Positions 28,428-40,780 of a stretch of 64,000 nucleotides of DNA are shown piece by piece. The DNA is from Drosophila miranda (taxonomy: Eukaryota; Arthropoda; Insecta; Diptera; Drosophilidae). Positions within the stretch are counted from its first letter, which is position 1. Every line of letters starts with the position of its first letter. Below the pieces are notes generated by a model, which worked only from the letters and a program-made list of their open reading frames with translations, had not been told where the DNA came from and searched no databases. Both the position numbers and the translations under genes were made by a program. The stretch lies in the NCBI RefSeq assembly GCF_003369915.1, contig NC_046674.1, positions 3,410,001-3,474,000 on the forward strand, read 5' to 3'.

Positions 28428-30888
28428 ATGGAGCCACCCGGGCAGTGCCAGCAGCTAAAGCCGCGTGCCATTTTCGGAATTAACGGAAAGGTTGAGAATG
28501 GCGTGCGTCAGCACTCAACAACAGGCGATATTATATTCGCATTGGGCAATAAAATCGGCATTGCCAATCACAAAAAGAACTCGCAAGAGTTCATACCAGG
28601 ACACAGCAACACCATATCGTGCCTGGATCTAAGCAAAAGTGGCAAGTACATAGCCTCGGGGCAAATAAATCATATGGGGTTTCGCGGATACGTGATCATA
28701 TGGGATTACCATCAACGCAAGGAGATAGCGCGTCACGACCTGCACAAGGTGAAGGTCCAGGCTATATGCTTCACAGCCGAGGATCGTTTTGTGGTATCAA
28801 TCGGTGGCGTTGATGATGGCTCCGTGATTGTCTTTGACATGGAATCATTGTAAGCTAATGATGGCCTGGTATATCTAGAGATTCTTGAAAATGGATACTT
28901 TTTCTGTTTTCAGCTCCCCAATTTGTCGGCAGCCAGCTTCCCGAGCCATCTCTGGGAATGCTCTGGGTGTTCGCCCCATGCACAATAATCCATTCTTCTT
29001 TTTGACTGCTGGAGATCGCCATCTGCGTCTGTGGAGCATTGTGCGCGAGCAGAAGAAGCTCTACGTCCAGGACGTGCACATGGCCAGCAAGACGCGCGTC
29101 TTCTACTGTGTACGCATCAGCAAGAACGACCAGATCGCCTACATGGGCACGGGCACCGGGGATATAGTGAAGATCACGCTCAATTGCTGTGACCGTGACA
29201 ATGTCACCAGGCCGGGCTCCACCAGCGGTATCTTGGGTGCCTTTGGCACCCACAATGCCCGCAAGCCGTCGGGACGGGATTGCAATCGCTATGTGAATGG
29301 TGTTCGTGCTCTGTATATTGTGGACGAGAGTCGGCTCCTAATCGGAGCCGGCAATGGCGATGTGGAGCTCGTCGAGGAGCGTACCGATGTGCCGCTGATC
29401 AATTTTCGGGATTACCCAGGACCCACCTGGCCATATCTGCGCGTGCTCAAGACGACTCGCGTTTCCGGACGAATCTCTTCCTTTGTCCGCTCCACCCAAG
29501 ATTTGTTTTACATTTGCACAGACACAAACGAGATTTACGGGCTGACCATTACCACATGGAAACTTAAACTACTGCGCACATGCCACACCAAATCCGTTTA
29601 CTGCATCACATTCCCCAAGTGAGTTCGAGCATCCAAGGGTTCGTGTCGTTTTCCTTACAGCGCTTCTTTCCAGGGCATATGCTGCCGTCTTTGCCACCTC
29701 GGGCAAAGAATGCATTCGCATTTGGTCGTCGGGCCGAAAGCAAGAGCTGCTCCGCATCATGGTCTATAACTTCAACTGCGCCGCTGTGCGCTTCACCCAC
29801 GATGGCACCAGCATTGTGTCGGTCTGGAACGATGGCATCATACGCGCCTTTACACCCATCACAGGACGACTCATATATGCCATTCCCAATGCACACAACA
29901 AGGGTAAGGTTTGGCCGGTTGTCTGCTCCCTGCTGAACATGATCAAAATCCTCTATTGCAGGCTGCAGTGCCCTGGCAGTGTCCTCCACAGGGCGCCTCA
30001 TTGTCACTGGAGGCATCGAGGGTCAGGTGCGTGTATGGAAGATAGATCCGTATCGCCAGTCGCTACTGGGAGTGCTAAAAGATCACTCGGGTCCTATCAC
30101 ATCTCTGGACATTAATCATCTGGGCACAGAGGTCATCTCGGCCTGCACCGACGGCTCCTGCGTCATCTGGGACATCAAGTGAGTGAGGTCGCCGGTATAT
30201 TTTGAGATCCTCTATTGATGTGTGCTTCTCCTTTTGCAGCCGCATGACCCGCAAACAGGTGGTTACTGCCAACACACAGTTCATGTGCGCCTCATATTTC
30301 CCGACTGGGGTCCAGGTACTCACCTGTGGCTCGGATGGCAGGATAATCTATTGGATGGTGTACAACGGAGCTCTGATCCGCGAGCTGACCGCCTCGAAGA
30401 AGTCGTCGGTCAACTGCATCTCGATCAACGATACCGGCGACTACTTTATAAGCGTCGGCAGTGATCTGCAGGTAAAGCTCTGGGACTACAACAAGGGCGA
30501 CGTGGTGGGCGTTGGATCAGAGCATGCTTCTTCCGTGATCAGCGCCGCGTACAGTCCTTGCCTAAAGATGTTCGTGACCGGCAGCACAGACGGTTCGCTC
30601 ATTATTTGGGACGTGCCCCAAGACTTCTGGGGCAGACCAAATCCGCCAGATGCCCCAACCTACACCTTGCCGAAGACGACATCGAAGGGCAAACTGAGCG
30701 ATGTCCAATCACGCGTCGACTCGGGCTCAAAGGTACAGGCAAAGGGGGAAAACATCGATGGTCTTCTGAAGGCGACGCCGAAGGACGACATCTGCTGTGT
30801 CGAGTGTCCTCCCTGCGCCCAGAAGGAGAAGAAGGCTTCTGACCCTTTTGCCGAGTGCAAGATTGTCCCCGATGTGAGAAAATGTTGA
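28428..30888 (+). CDS. CFAP52: CFAP52/WDR16-type WD40 axonemal protein
   Basis: WD40-repeat protein of motile cilia and sperm flagella; vertebrate CFAP52 is a microtubule-inner protein of doublets. Five exons: 28428-28849, 28914-29618, 29674-29903, 29962-30178 and 30240-30888, all GT-AG, total 740 residues. Family landmarks: GINGKVENG near residue 19, SKSGKYIASGQ near residue 71, GGVDDGSVIVFD, VWNDGIIRAF, GGIEGQVRVWKID, ISACTDGSCVIWDI and VKLWDYNKGDVVGVG. About eleven or more WD units form two propellers. The C-terminal ~90 residues after IIWDVPQDFW have no WD repeats and contain CCVECPPCAQ. That is longer than the ~620-residue vertebrate protein as I remember it. In flies such genes are usually testis-biased. 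Likely D. melanogaster counterpart: CG10064 (from memory). Confidence 0.93.
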
Positions 30889-30980
30889 GCGTTCATAATT
30901 ATTTATTTAGTTAAGTTATCATTCTGCAATGCAAAATAAATTCAGTCGTTCTCTTCGAGCCAAAGAACATGTATTTGTCT

Positions 30981-31750
30981 TCTCAAGCTCCAATATATCC
31001 AGAAATTAGTCAGTCTGTGTTTTAAAGCTATTTCAACGATATTTTGCAGCTTATTGTCTTCTTACAGAGATCAAGAATGGGTATCGGGATCGAGTTATAC
31101 ACTCATCATATGCATGAATTTGTCTAAAACATATCAATCTGAGAAAAGGTCTTTATTAATAACGTTTTAAAAAGAAGTTTAGAAAACCAGAATATTCATA
31201 TGAAATTAACAAAATAGGGTATACAAATGCCCATACTCCGATTGACAAGCTACCAGTAAGAAATGACGTGACATTCAACTTACGTAGCGACTGTTTTCTT
31301 GTTGAACTTTTTTGCGTAAACCTTGTTTTAGTCAAAATAAAATAAATGGGAGTACTTCAATTTAGTTAATCTTGTAGAAAATGTATTCATCAATAGGATA
31401 AATCTATGTGGGCAGGGCTGAGGGTTTTAGTTAGCCAGCATTATTCAACGGAATATCAAAATTGAGCAATAGGAACGTAAAGTCTCTTACGTTTTTTTTG
31501 TCTTAGCTTTTTCGCTAAAACGTTTTCTTAGGCGAAGTCCAATAAAATCAAGTATTTAAAATAAACCAGTCAAGTAGAAAATTGATTCATTAATCGGATA
31601 AAATTACGTGGGCAGTGCTGAAGATTCTATCTAGCTAGTAATATTCCACGGAATATCAAAAACAAGGGATATGTATAATAGAACTTGAATTCGTCAGTAT
31701 ATTTACGGTATATTTTTAAGATGAGACGGTATATTTCGGTATATTTTAAC
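30981..31750 (+). repeat. Dispersed ~770-bp repeat, copy 2, ending in the sgl upstream array
   Basis: Collinear with 16726-17500 over its whole length with a few percent differences (for example GGGTCTACAAATG versus GGGTATACAAATG). Same strand, and also directly upstream of a gene. Confidence 0.75.
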
Positions 31751-31757
31751 GATAAAT
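31693..31757 (+). promoter_or_regulatory. sgl: sgl upstream motif-6 array
   Basis: CAGTATATTTACGGTATATT, GAGACGGTATATTTCGGTAT and a TTAACGATAAA box lie about 200-265 bases upstream of the sgl ATG, the same array type as at Galphai. The full GATCGATA module and motif 1 are missing here. Confidence 0.55.
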
Positions 31758-31957
31758 TTGTAATTGGTTGTTTGTAATGAAACTGGTTGTTTTTCCATTT
31801 ATTGCTCACTGCCGCGCCAAGCAAGCTCCAAGCTCCAAGCTTTATTCCACAGTCAGTTGAGCGCGCCGTTGCACCCCCATAAACAACGCGACACAATAAC
31901 GCCACAGAGTTGTGATAATAAGTGCGAGACGGACATTAGCAAAAAAATCACGGCAAA

Positions 31958-34900
31958 ATGAAGGTTTGCTGTATTGGGGCTGGCTATGTTGGCGGTCCGA
32001 CATGTGCGGTAATGGCACTCAAGTGCCCCGATATTGTTATAACCCTTGTGGATAAAAGTGTGGAGCGCATTGCACAGTGGAATTCGGATAAATTGCCCAT
32101 TTACGAGGTTAGTGTGTGGATTTCTCTCCTCTCCACCCTTCTCATCTGCTTCCTGTTTCTTGTATCTACATAGCGGATTCTTGTGTATATTTGTATGTGT
32201 GTGTGTGCATCAGTATGGTTTATTCATCGCGCCCCTTGTGGCTGAGAAGGGGGGGAATTTCCATGGCCTAATCCTAAACAAACAATTCATCAATCAGAAC
32301 GCATGAGATCCATCGAAAAGAAGGGACGTCGTTGACCGCGCGTACCGCTCATGCTCAAGTGGCTGTCTGTCTCCGCCTCCCAAAACCAGTTCCCATACAA
32401 AACGATTCGTATAGCCCTCTACTCTCCTCTCCATTTGAATGGAGACGGCCAGTGCGTGTTTGGCATTGAGCATTGGACACACTCCATCGTACAGGTGCTT
32501 GGCGCACTTGGGCCCCACAACAAGGTCAATGGTCAGAGCGGCACAAGTGTGTTCTCCAAGACATTAGTCATTCATAAATGGGAAAATGATTCGCTAAGTG
32601 GCAAATGATTGCAGCAGAAATGAGTTTAGTATACGAGGCGGGAAAACAAGCGTGGGAATCGATTTTACGCAGACCGCTGTCCAGTAAATTCTATCAGGGC
32701 TTCCTCCACAGATGAGAAGCCATATTGTTGTAAGCTGCTCGAAGTATTAATTTCATGGGTTGTCCCCAATTCCTGAGACACGCAGTCACTCGCTTTACTG
32801 TCGCATTTCCGCCCTGGCGGCTTCCGTCTGCCCCTATTCGCTAAGAGCTCTTAACTTCTTATCTGTGGGTCTACCAAAGCAAAAGTCTCTTGTCCAGAGA
32901 GTGGCAGATAAGCACGAATGTGGAATGGAATGGGGAATATGGAATGGGTGCTATCACGGTTCTGCTGCGGATTCACTGGAAATGTATATACATATGTCTT
33001 AGTTGAGAAATTACCACACGTTCATAGGAATCGCTGAAAAAGTAAAAATATTTACACTATGAATTCCAAGCAGTGAGTGAAACCTCAACGTTTAGGACGG
33101 GTGGGGGCTGAAGATGATGCCAAGGTCCGTTTAAAGCACACAATTCTTTATGCTTTTATTGATATTCACTTAACGTGGATTGCATCATCATCGTCGTCAA
33201 CGTCACCACCATATAAACAGAGGCGGTGCAAGCTTGCTGCAACTATCGAAGCGGCCTTGTCAACACCAACACAGCCCATTGACATCGACATTAACATCCA
33301 TCCTACTTTTGCAGTGTTTTGCATTTGCATAATTGGTTCCTGCCCATTGTTTTAAATTTTTTGAACTCAGCCATGTACATATGTATGAACATGAACATGT
33401 ATTCCCTTGGTTTCCGCATTTTGCTAATTTGTCACAACATTGCAAAAGAAAACTTATCAGTGAAGAGACTAATGACTTTTTGATAAGAAATTGTATACAT
33501 TTCCTTTCCAGACGGCACTCTCCAACAAAATTTGGGCCCTAATGTAGCAGAAATTTCTTTTTACATACATATTGTTGTATATTTTGTGTATTCCTGAGAT
33601 TCCCAATTATTAAATTAACACCTGCTTTCCCCCAGAAATCTGTATCTGAAATGTATCCGAGTTCAATGAACATTCCGCACGAGAACAAAAATGGATATAA
33701 ATCTGGTTTCAAAAAGCTGAATAAAAGGGGATTACATAAGCTTGAGATCTCATTGAGGCAAGACACTGTTAATTTTTAATTTAATCGCATAAAAAGGCCA
33801 TTACAGCACGTGAACAGAACTAGAACTTAATTGATAGAATGGGTGTTTCCTAGGAAACGCACATACATTTTTGGATAAGGTACCACCACGTACACAAAAC
33901 ACAATATATAGAAAGGTGTTTAATCTTATCAACGGCCAAATGTAGAACGTCACCAATAGAGCTGCAGGGAGGGATGGATCGTGACTGGGATTATAAGCCA
34001 CAGAACTGGGGCAACCAACCACATGCTACAAATATGTATGTTTACATATTTGAATGACATTTCTCTTTCCATTTTGTTCACAGCCTGGTCTGGATGAGGT
34101 AGTAAAGAAGTGCCGCAATGTGAATCTGTTCTTCTCCACGGACATTGAAACGGCCATCAAGGAGGCGGACCTCATCTTCATATCGGTGAACACGCCCACA
34201 AAAGTTTCCGGCAATGGCAAAGGTAATACATAAATTGATCGTCAATCACTCAATCACCGACCGACCATCTAACACTATTTCAATATCTATGCAGGACGTG
34301 CAGCGGATCTTAAGTATGTGGAGAGTGCCGCAAGAATGATTGCCGAAATAGCGCAATCTAACAAGATTGTGGTGGAAAAGAGCACGGTGCCCGTGAGAGC
34401 GGCGGAGAGCATTATGCATATACTCAGGGCAAACCAGAAGCCGGGCATCCACTATGACATCCTGTCCAATCCGGAATTCCTTGCGGAGGGAACGGCCATT
34501 AACGATCTGCTGAATGCGGATCGGGTGCTGATCGGTGGTGAGGAGACGACAGAGGGCCATGAAGCCGTGGCCAAGCTATCCTGGATCTACGAGCATTGGA
34601 TACCCAAGCAGCACATCCTCACAACGAATACCTGGAGCAGCGAATTGTCCAAACTGGCGGCGAATGCTTTCCTTGCTCAGCGCATCTCCAGCATCAACTC
34701 GCTGTCGGCCGTGTGCGAGGCCACCGGGGCCGATGTCTCGGAGGTGGCTCGGGCCGTGGGCCTGGACTCGCGCATTGGCTCGAAGTTCCTGCAGGCATCG
34801 GTGGGATTCGGTGGCAGCTGCTTCCAAAAGGACATACTAAACTTGATCTACATTTGCGAGAATCTGAATCTGCCAGAGGTGGCGACCTACTGGCAGCAGG

Positions 34901-35436
34901 TCATCGACATGAACGACTACCAGAAGCGCCGCTTCTCCCAGAAGATCATCGAGAGCCTGTTCAACACGGTGTCGGACAAGCGGATTGCCATCTTGGGCTT
35001 TGCCTTCAAGAAGAACACGGGCGATACTCGGGAAACGGCGGCCATAACCGTGTGCCAGACGCTGCTAGAGGAGGGCGCCAAGCTGGACATTTACGACCCC
35101 AAAGTGGAGCCCGAGCAGATCATCGATGACCTGACGCACCCAAGCGTCACGGAGTCGCCGGAGAACGTCAAGAAGGCGGTTCAAATCCACAGCGATCCGT
35201 ACAGCGCTGTGCGGGCCACACACGCCCTCGTCATCTGCACCGAGTGGGACGAATTCGTGGACTTGGATTTCCAGCGCATCTACCAGTCGATGATGAAGCC
35301 GGCCTATATCTTTGACGGACGAAAGATCCTGGATCACGAGCGACTGCACCAGATCGGTTTCCATGTCCAGACCATTGGCAAGAAGTATCAGCGGTCCGGC
35401 CTGCTCCGCTCCTGGGGCATTGTACCACAGCTGTAG
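31958..35436 (+). CDS. sgl: UDP-glucose 6-dehydrogenase (sugarless)
   Basis: Cytosolic NAD-dependent enzyme that oxidises UDP-glucose twice to UDP-glucuronate, the precursor of heparan and chondroitin sulfate; needed for Wingless and FGF signalling in flies. Exons 31958-32107, 34084-34222 and 34295-35436 give 476 residues. The NAD-binding Rossmann glycine motif GAGYVGGPT begins at residue 7. FISVNTPTK closes the first domain. [21 protein letters not shown] and the catalytic Cys in [10 protein letters not shown] are intact. The C-terminal UDP-binding domain shows [12 protein letters not shown] and TEWDEF. Ends GIVPQL. Intron 1 is 1976 bases. Confidence 0.97.
32108..34083 (+). other. sgl: sgl intron 1
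   Basis: Donor GTTAGT, acceptor GTTCACAG. AT-rich; no gene or recognisable element seen. A perfect 14-bp palindrome GTTTCCTAGGAAAC lies at 33846-33859, and its half-sites TTC(N4)GAA resemble STAT sites. Confidence 0.8.
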
Positions 35437-35820
35437 GCGAATGAGGCGGGCGACGAAGCTACGACGACTATGGCATTTACACTTAAAGTTTCCAGTATTT
35501 ACTCGACTAATTTGTAAATATCCCGTATCCGTATTTGTATCTGTATCTAGATGTGTGTGTTTTTTTATATAGTTAAAGTATTCTGCTAGGAACGCCCAAA
35601 AGGAGGTCTCACGTCCTCACTTCCTGTTGCCAGCGTAAGCACTCCCTTGAACCGTATTTGTATTCCTATTACCACGTCGATCCCCCACTCGAGGATCGGC
35701 AGTTGCAATATTAAACCGTACAGCATATGCACATTCTGTATATGGCTCATTAAAATCAAAGGCATTTACACAAGAGCATGTAAATTTTATAAAAATAAAA
35801 ATAATTGTGTTTCATTCCAT
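35437..35820. other. 3' regions of convergent sgl and Surf1
   Basis: 384 bases between the two stop codons. AATAAA-like signals near 35795-35800 (plus) may end sgl. A TATCCGTATTTGTATC repeat sits at 35523-35550. No gene. Confidence 0.6.
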
Positions 35821-36898
35821 TTAGAACGGTAATCGCTTGACGATCTGTCGGTACCACAAGAACGAGGTGGCTGCCGACAGGCTGAACCAGGTCACCAAAT
35901 ACGACATGTGATCGTTACGCAGGGTGATGCGGGTCTGGCCACCGATTGGACCGTTCCGTATACCTTGGGGATCGTAGATGGCATCAAGGAATACTGGGGC
36001 AGCCCCTGTGGCCGCGCACATGCGTGGCAAGTCGCGGTACAGGTACATATTTACGCCCTTGTGGTCGGGCGTGAACTGAGGACGCGATTCCCCCTGACGG
36101 ACCACAGCCGTGAGCTCCACTTCCGACTGATCCTGCGCCAGGGCGCGTGACTCCGGATCCACATGCTTGCGGGACACCCAGCCACGATTGATTAGCACAA
36201 TGTCACTGTAAAGAGGTACAAATGATGAGGATTCATCGAAGATAGCGCTGAGAGCAACTTACTCTCTGTCCGACAGCTGAAAAGGAGTTACAATCAAGTA
36301 ACCATTGCCGGCGTCACGCTGGGAGAATAAACCGCCCTGTGTCTCCCCACCGTCGGGGCGTATGAGTGATCGCGGTCCCATGCGCATCTCCTTGTCGTGA
36401 AGGAAACGTCCACGCACATTGACTAGGCGATATTCCATGTGGGACAAATCATTGAGACTAAAAGGAATGCAATTTTAAAACAAGGAACACATGGAAAATT
36501 GATGGGGAGTATACTTTTCGGGGAGATCTACTGGTTTCACATTTAGCTGCTCGTGCAAATCCTTAATTAGCTGCTCCTTCCAGATTTTGCGCTTTACCTG
36601 CCAGCAGCCCAGGCCAAATGTGGTAGCGGGTATGAGCTAAGAAATAGGAATTGGTTAAAACAATATAATTTGAAGACTGCCACCGTCACCCCACCAGCAG
36701 GAACCAGCCAAGAGCTGTGATCTTGTCCTTTTCCTTGGGATCCTTACGAAAGCTTGTGGTAAAATCTACCGGCGAACGCTGTTGTGTCATCTTTCTCGTG
36801 GCCGTTTGTAAAATATTTCTGCTGCAGGGCAGGCACGATACGCGTTGCAATACCCAGGCACCCTGTCGGCACATTTGTTTACCACCCAAACGCAGCAT
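35821..36898 (-). CDS. Surf1: SURF1, cytochrome c oxidase assembly factor
   Basis: Inner-membrane mitochondrial protein required for assembly of respiratory complex IV. Four minus-strand exons: 36898-36695, 36636-36515, 36457-36263 and 36205-35821; 301 residues, matching human SURF1 (300). The N-terminus is a basic presequence (MLRLGGKQMCRQGAWVLQR). The first membrane helix GWFLLLIPATTFGLGCW is assembled across the first splice and followed by QVKRK. Then come EYRLVNVRGRF, LINRGWV, YRDLP and the second helix YLVTWFSLSAATSFLWY. Typical SURF1 residues are present and the gene looks intact. It is head-to-head with the UQCC1-like gene, 193 bases between start codons. Confidence 0.96.
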
Positions 36899-37091
36899 AT
36901 TTCGCTATTGCTTATATTTAATTTGTAATTTATATTTAATTACAACAACTTCCACATTTCACCAACACAGCTGCTTAAATGAGGACTTATTTCAATCAAG
37001 TTGGCAGCTCCATTCGACCAGCTGTTGTCGCGTGCCACTAATATTTTTGTATAAACGAATTTGTTTTAGTCAATTTTAGAGATATTTAAAT
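36899..37091. promoter_or_regulatory. Shared bidirectional promoter of Surf1 and UQCC1-like
   Basis: 193 bases between two divergent ATGs. It contains two CAGCTG E-boxes (36969 and 37019), the second in a CCAGCTGTTG context like the Drosophila core-promoter E-box motif. No TATA box is obvious. The intergenic space is too short for independent promoters, so sharing is inferred. Confidence 0.65.
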
Positions 37092-38111
37092 ATGCAGTGC
37101 ACTCGGGCAGTTGCAAGGCTGGCCACCGGCATATCCAAAATCCACTTGGTAAGACCACATATGTAAAACTACCTTATTTATTCACAAAACCATTATTTGA
37201 ATGCACTGCCGTGCATGTCTTATATAAACACGGTAATAACTTGAATCTCTTATTATTCCTCAGGTAGGTCAGCCTTTTAAACAGACTGCAGGTTGTTCAG
37301 TCGTATATTCTCAGTCCTGCCGTCTGTGCTCGTCCGCCAGGGTAATGGACAGTGCGGATAAAACAAAGCCGACGACACCAGAACCTCCAGCCGACGACGG
37401 AATTCTCAAGAGAGTAATGAACAAAGTGGGCTTCACACCCAACACAAAGGCGGTAAGTGGTGCCATGCTCCACTAAATTATAGACCTATAGCTATGGCTA
37501 CGTTTTTCAATGGCAGCGCCTCAAGGTAACCAGTCATCTGTTGTATGAGAGCGTGGCGGATAAGATCAACTATGTCGCCTTCTTTCGTGACTTCAGTCTG
37601 CCCAACACGTTCAACTCGTGGTTCCTGGTCACAGAGCTGCACGTCTGGCTGCTCTTGATGCGCTCCATGGCCGAGGGCTCGGAGACCGGCGAGGATGGAC
37701 GCTTTCTGCGCAACTGCATCGTGGAGGCAATGTGGGGAGATGTAAACACCCGTGCCAAGAAGTTGGGAGTGAGTTGGCGGGCGCTAAAAAACTTCTTCAA
37801 TCTCTGCTAAATGCCTTGATCTTTTCCAGGCACACAATCCCTCCCGAACAAGGCAACAAATCGAGACGCTATCGGAGCAATTTCAGGCCGCACTCATTGC
37901 CTACGACGAGGGCATCATGTCGGACGACCGCGTGCTGGCCGGCGCCCTGTGGCGACGCTTCTTCGAGATGAACTGCGATGACTATGCGCAGATTGAGAGA
38001 CTCGTTAAATATGTGCGCCAGCAAGCCGTCATGCTGGACAGCTTGCCCCGGGAACAGTTCATCACAAAGCCAAAGGTGGCCTGGCTGGATCTGGACAAAT
38101 GCAAGGTGTAA
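37092..38111 (+). CDS. UQCC1/Cbp3-like ubiquinol-cytochrome c reductase assembly chaperone
   Basis: Mitochondrial chaperone for cytochrome b and complex III assembly, by family. Exons 37092-37148, 37264-37452, 37517-37768 and 37830-38111 give 259 residues. Residues 1-50 form a basic targeting region ([19 protein letters not shown]). The Cbp3 domain follows: [78 protein letters not shown] and LVKYVRQQ, closely matching human UQCC1. Exon 2 begins with a GTAGGTCAG that could act as an alternative acceptor removing three residues. Tail-to-tail with the MADF gene, 58 bases between stop codons. Confidence 0.9.
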
Positions 38112-38169
38112 TTTTAGTGTTTTCTGTTCTTTTTTTGGCTAAAGTTGAGAGTATGTGAAAGCCTATAAA

Positions 38170-38962
38170 CTAAATAACCAAATCATCCACGGGCTGTTTG
38201 TGCAATGAACGGAGCTGACACTTAAGCAGGAAGGCCATGATCCGGCGCTCAGCTCGTTGTCGCTGGGGTTGCTTGAACTGGTCGAGGATCTCGTCCATTT
38301 TAAAGAAATAGCTTCTTGGGCAAATGGGGGAGCCGACCATCTGCTGCTTATCGGATTCAGAGCTGTTGATTTTATGTTCCTCAATATCTTCATATATGAT
38401 CTCCTCATGCATGACTTCATCGCTTGCTTCCTCAATGATCTCTTCGATGATATACGAATTTTCGAGGTCAATACCGCTGCCATCATTGAACTCCTCCCAC
38501 ACCACTATTGGTGCTTCCGATGGCGAACCTTCATTCTCTTGAGTCGACATCGTTTTGTCTGGTGATGGTGTGGAATCTTCAGCGGTGACCTTGCTCTTTG
38601 CACCACCAGGTCGGATATTTGCCAGAAAGCGCAGGCGTTCAAGGTATGGCCAACTTGATCCCTTGGTGTCCGCCCGCCGAAATTCCTTGCGAAACTGGTA
38701 GTGCAGATTATTCCAGCGCATCAGGCAAAAGTCAACTATGGGAATTAATTGGATTTAATGTAGATGTCAAAAGGACCTCTTTGCCCTTACCATCGCAGCC
38801 CATGATCTTTGCTATTTGTGTCCAGATATCCGTTTTGGCCTTCATGGCATCGTATGTTGAGAGACCCGAGCGCCTGTAAAGCACCGGATGGGGCTCAACT
38901 AGATTAATTAGTTTAAAATCGAAGGGACGATTTTTCTTGTAGCTAGTTCTCATTATAAACAT
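38170..38962 (-). CDS. MADF-BESS domain protein (putative DNA-binding regulator)
   Basis: Two exons, 38962-38791 and 38735-38170, 245 residues. The N-terminal MADF domain (residues ~12-95) reads FDFKLINLVEPHPVLY, DIWTQIAKIMG, the splice junction VDFCLMRWNNLHYQFRKEF, then SWPYLERLRFL. An acidic linker rich in Glu/Ile follows. Near the C-terminus YFFKMDEILDQFKQPQRQRA fits a BESS motif for protein interaction. Drosophila has dozens of such Adf-1-like proteins, so I give no symbol. An ATG nine bases into the frame (38953) is an alternative start. Intron of 55 bases. Confidence 0.85.
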
Positions 38963-39199
38963 ATATTTATATATATGTACATATGTATGTATTTATTTTT
39001 ATGTTGTTTACATTTTTTGCGGCCCGAGAAAGAGTGTTGTTGTTGGGCCAAAGGCAGGAAGCACCGAAAAATAGATTTTATGCCATAAATTAATCAATTT
39101 TTCACTAGATTGCCCAATTCTTTAGTAGTCACTTTTATTATATTAGATTTAAAATATGTTTAAGCAAAAAAGGTAAAAATAAGGCCGGCTGAAGGTACG

Positions 39200-39560
39200 C
39201 CAGAGAATTAACCCACTAAACAGCCCTCTATTTAAGCAGGAAAACAACTTAAGTTAAACTGTGGATAATATTTCTGAATGTAAATTCTTCTTGTATACCC
39301 ATCCAATCTTTTTACTTAAAAAAAAAATTACCACGATATCTTTGATCTGAACTGCGTTTAAATTCTTCAAATTGCATAATTTTCGCGGAGTGTATTTCAA
39401 TACCGGCTTACAACGGGTTAATCGTTCATTTTCCATCATGGAAATCATATTCCTCGATTTTGATATTCGGTTTAGTATTACTAGCTAGCTAGGACCCTCA
39501 GCCCTGAACACATAGCTTTATCCGATTTATGAATCAATTTTCTACAAGTTTAGTTAATGG
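39200..39560 (-). repeat. Dispersed repeat, inverted copy 4 (partial)
   Basis: Aligns with 27560-27920: shared TTAACCCACT, TTTACTTAAAA, CGATATCTTT, TATTCGGTTTA, CTAGCTAGGA and CAATTTTCTACAA boxes. Confidence 0.6.
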
Positions 39561-39944
39561 CTAATTGGCTACATGATCTGCACGTTAAAATGTGAAACGT
39601 AATTATCGTAATTATTAATATTAATAATAATTCATTAATCTGTAATATCCTTTTCTTAAGGGTGGTGCGAAAAATTTTCAGGCTATTAAATGCTTCAATA
39701 CCTAATGCTAACATTCCCAACAATCCTCGAGGATTGGATTTTAGAGCAAATTTACACTGGTTTTCCATTAGTACAAATTTTGCCTTTTTATAAGACGGCA
39801 CACACAGTTAAATCTCAACCTCATGTACTGGTTCCTTTTTGTCTCCTTTGTCGAAGCCATACATCCTTTCCTTTAGAATTAGGGACTATTAAAATTTTGA
39901 AGACGCTTACCTACAAAATAAAAATATATGTATATAACCTCTAC

Positions 39945-40500
39945 ATTTATTGATATCGGAGCCAGTAACTGCCGCATGCTTTCTTTCTCTTTCTGTCTTG
40001 TGGTCAGTCGCTGTTCGCAAAAATAATGACCGAACATATCTAACCGACCGAACGTATCGCTCCCCTACGCCAGAAGGCGCACACTGCACGAAAAAGAACG
40101 TGTGAGAGAGAGAAAGAGGGAGAGAAAATGAGTAAGCGCATAGAAGGCGTAGCAACTGCAGTTTAATTTGTTTCTTATGGGTATGACAATGATTTGATCT
40201 AAGCCAGATTCGATAATCTGGTAGATATGGTAATTTTCTATGATTCTGCGTTTTTTTTATCGTATCTTCAAAGTTTTGGGTGCCTCCGATTTTCGTCCTT
40301 TGTGGGGGCGTGACGAAATTTTGAAATACACTTAAACCAGTGTGATTTGATAGGAGTCTGGATACAACATTTGGTCGCTCTAGCGCTTATGGTCTCTGAG
40401 AACTAAGCGTCAAGCAAGACGGACGGACAGACACCAAACATGCCTGTATCGGACTCAAGAATATGTATTATCGGGTATCAGTATTGAGTATCGGGTATAA
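39945..40500 (-). mobile_element. DINE-1/Helitron-like fragment
   Basis: Shares blocks with 14510-14970 and, reverse-complemented, with 53560-54590 (TCTCTGAGA, GGGGGCG, TCTATGATTCTGCG, GACGGACGGACAGAC). Ends in a TATCGGGTAT repeat. Confidence 0.6.
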
Positions 40501-40780
40501 AAAGAAAGTAAACCTTGTATCGTGGACACAATCAACCCCCCGTCCCAAATGTAAAATCGACCTTCAACAAAAGCAGTGGAGGAATAAGAACACAAGTATT
40601 TAGTATAATTAGGTCCGTGTGTAAATAAATATTTGAAAGTTTGAATTTTATGAAATAAATTACACAAAAAATGATTAGCAAAAGGATGTTGGTAAACAAA
40701 ATACTAAGGTCCTTGTACTTTATATTGTACGAGCATACCGGTATGTATAGTATTTCGGGGATTGGTGGCAATTCGGTTTA

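Larger units (their letters stand above)
30889..31957 (+). other. CFAP52 3' end and sgl upstream region
   Basis: An AATAAA signal at 30935 serves CFAP52. The rest up to 31750 is the dispersed repeat with its terminal GGTATATTT array; 31751-31957 is the probable sgl 5'UTR. Confidence 0.6.
38963..40780. other. Repeat-filled intergenic region, MADF gene to chb 3' end
   Basis: Contains an inverted copy of the dispersed repeat (39200-39560), AT-rich unique sequence (39560-39940) and a DINE-like fragment (39945-40500). No gene recognised. Confidence 0.6.

Noticed and set aside
32108-34083. Nested gene in sgl intron 1
   Set aside because: ORFs are under 95 codons, overlap on both strands and show no motif.
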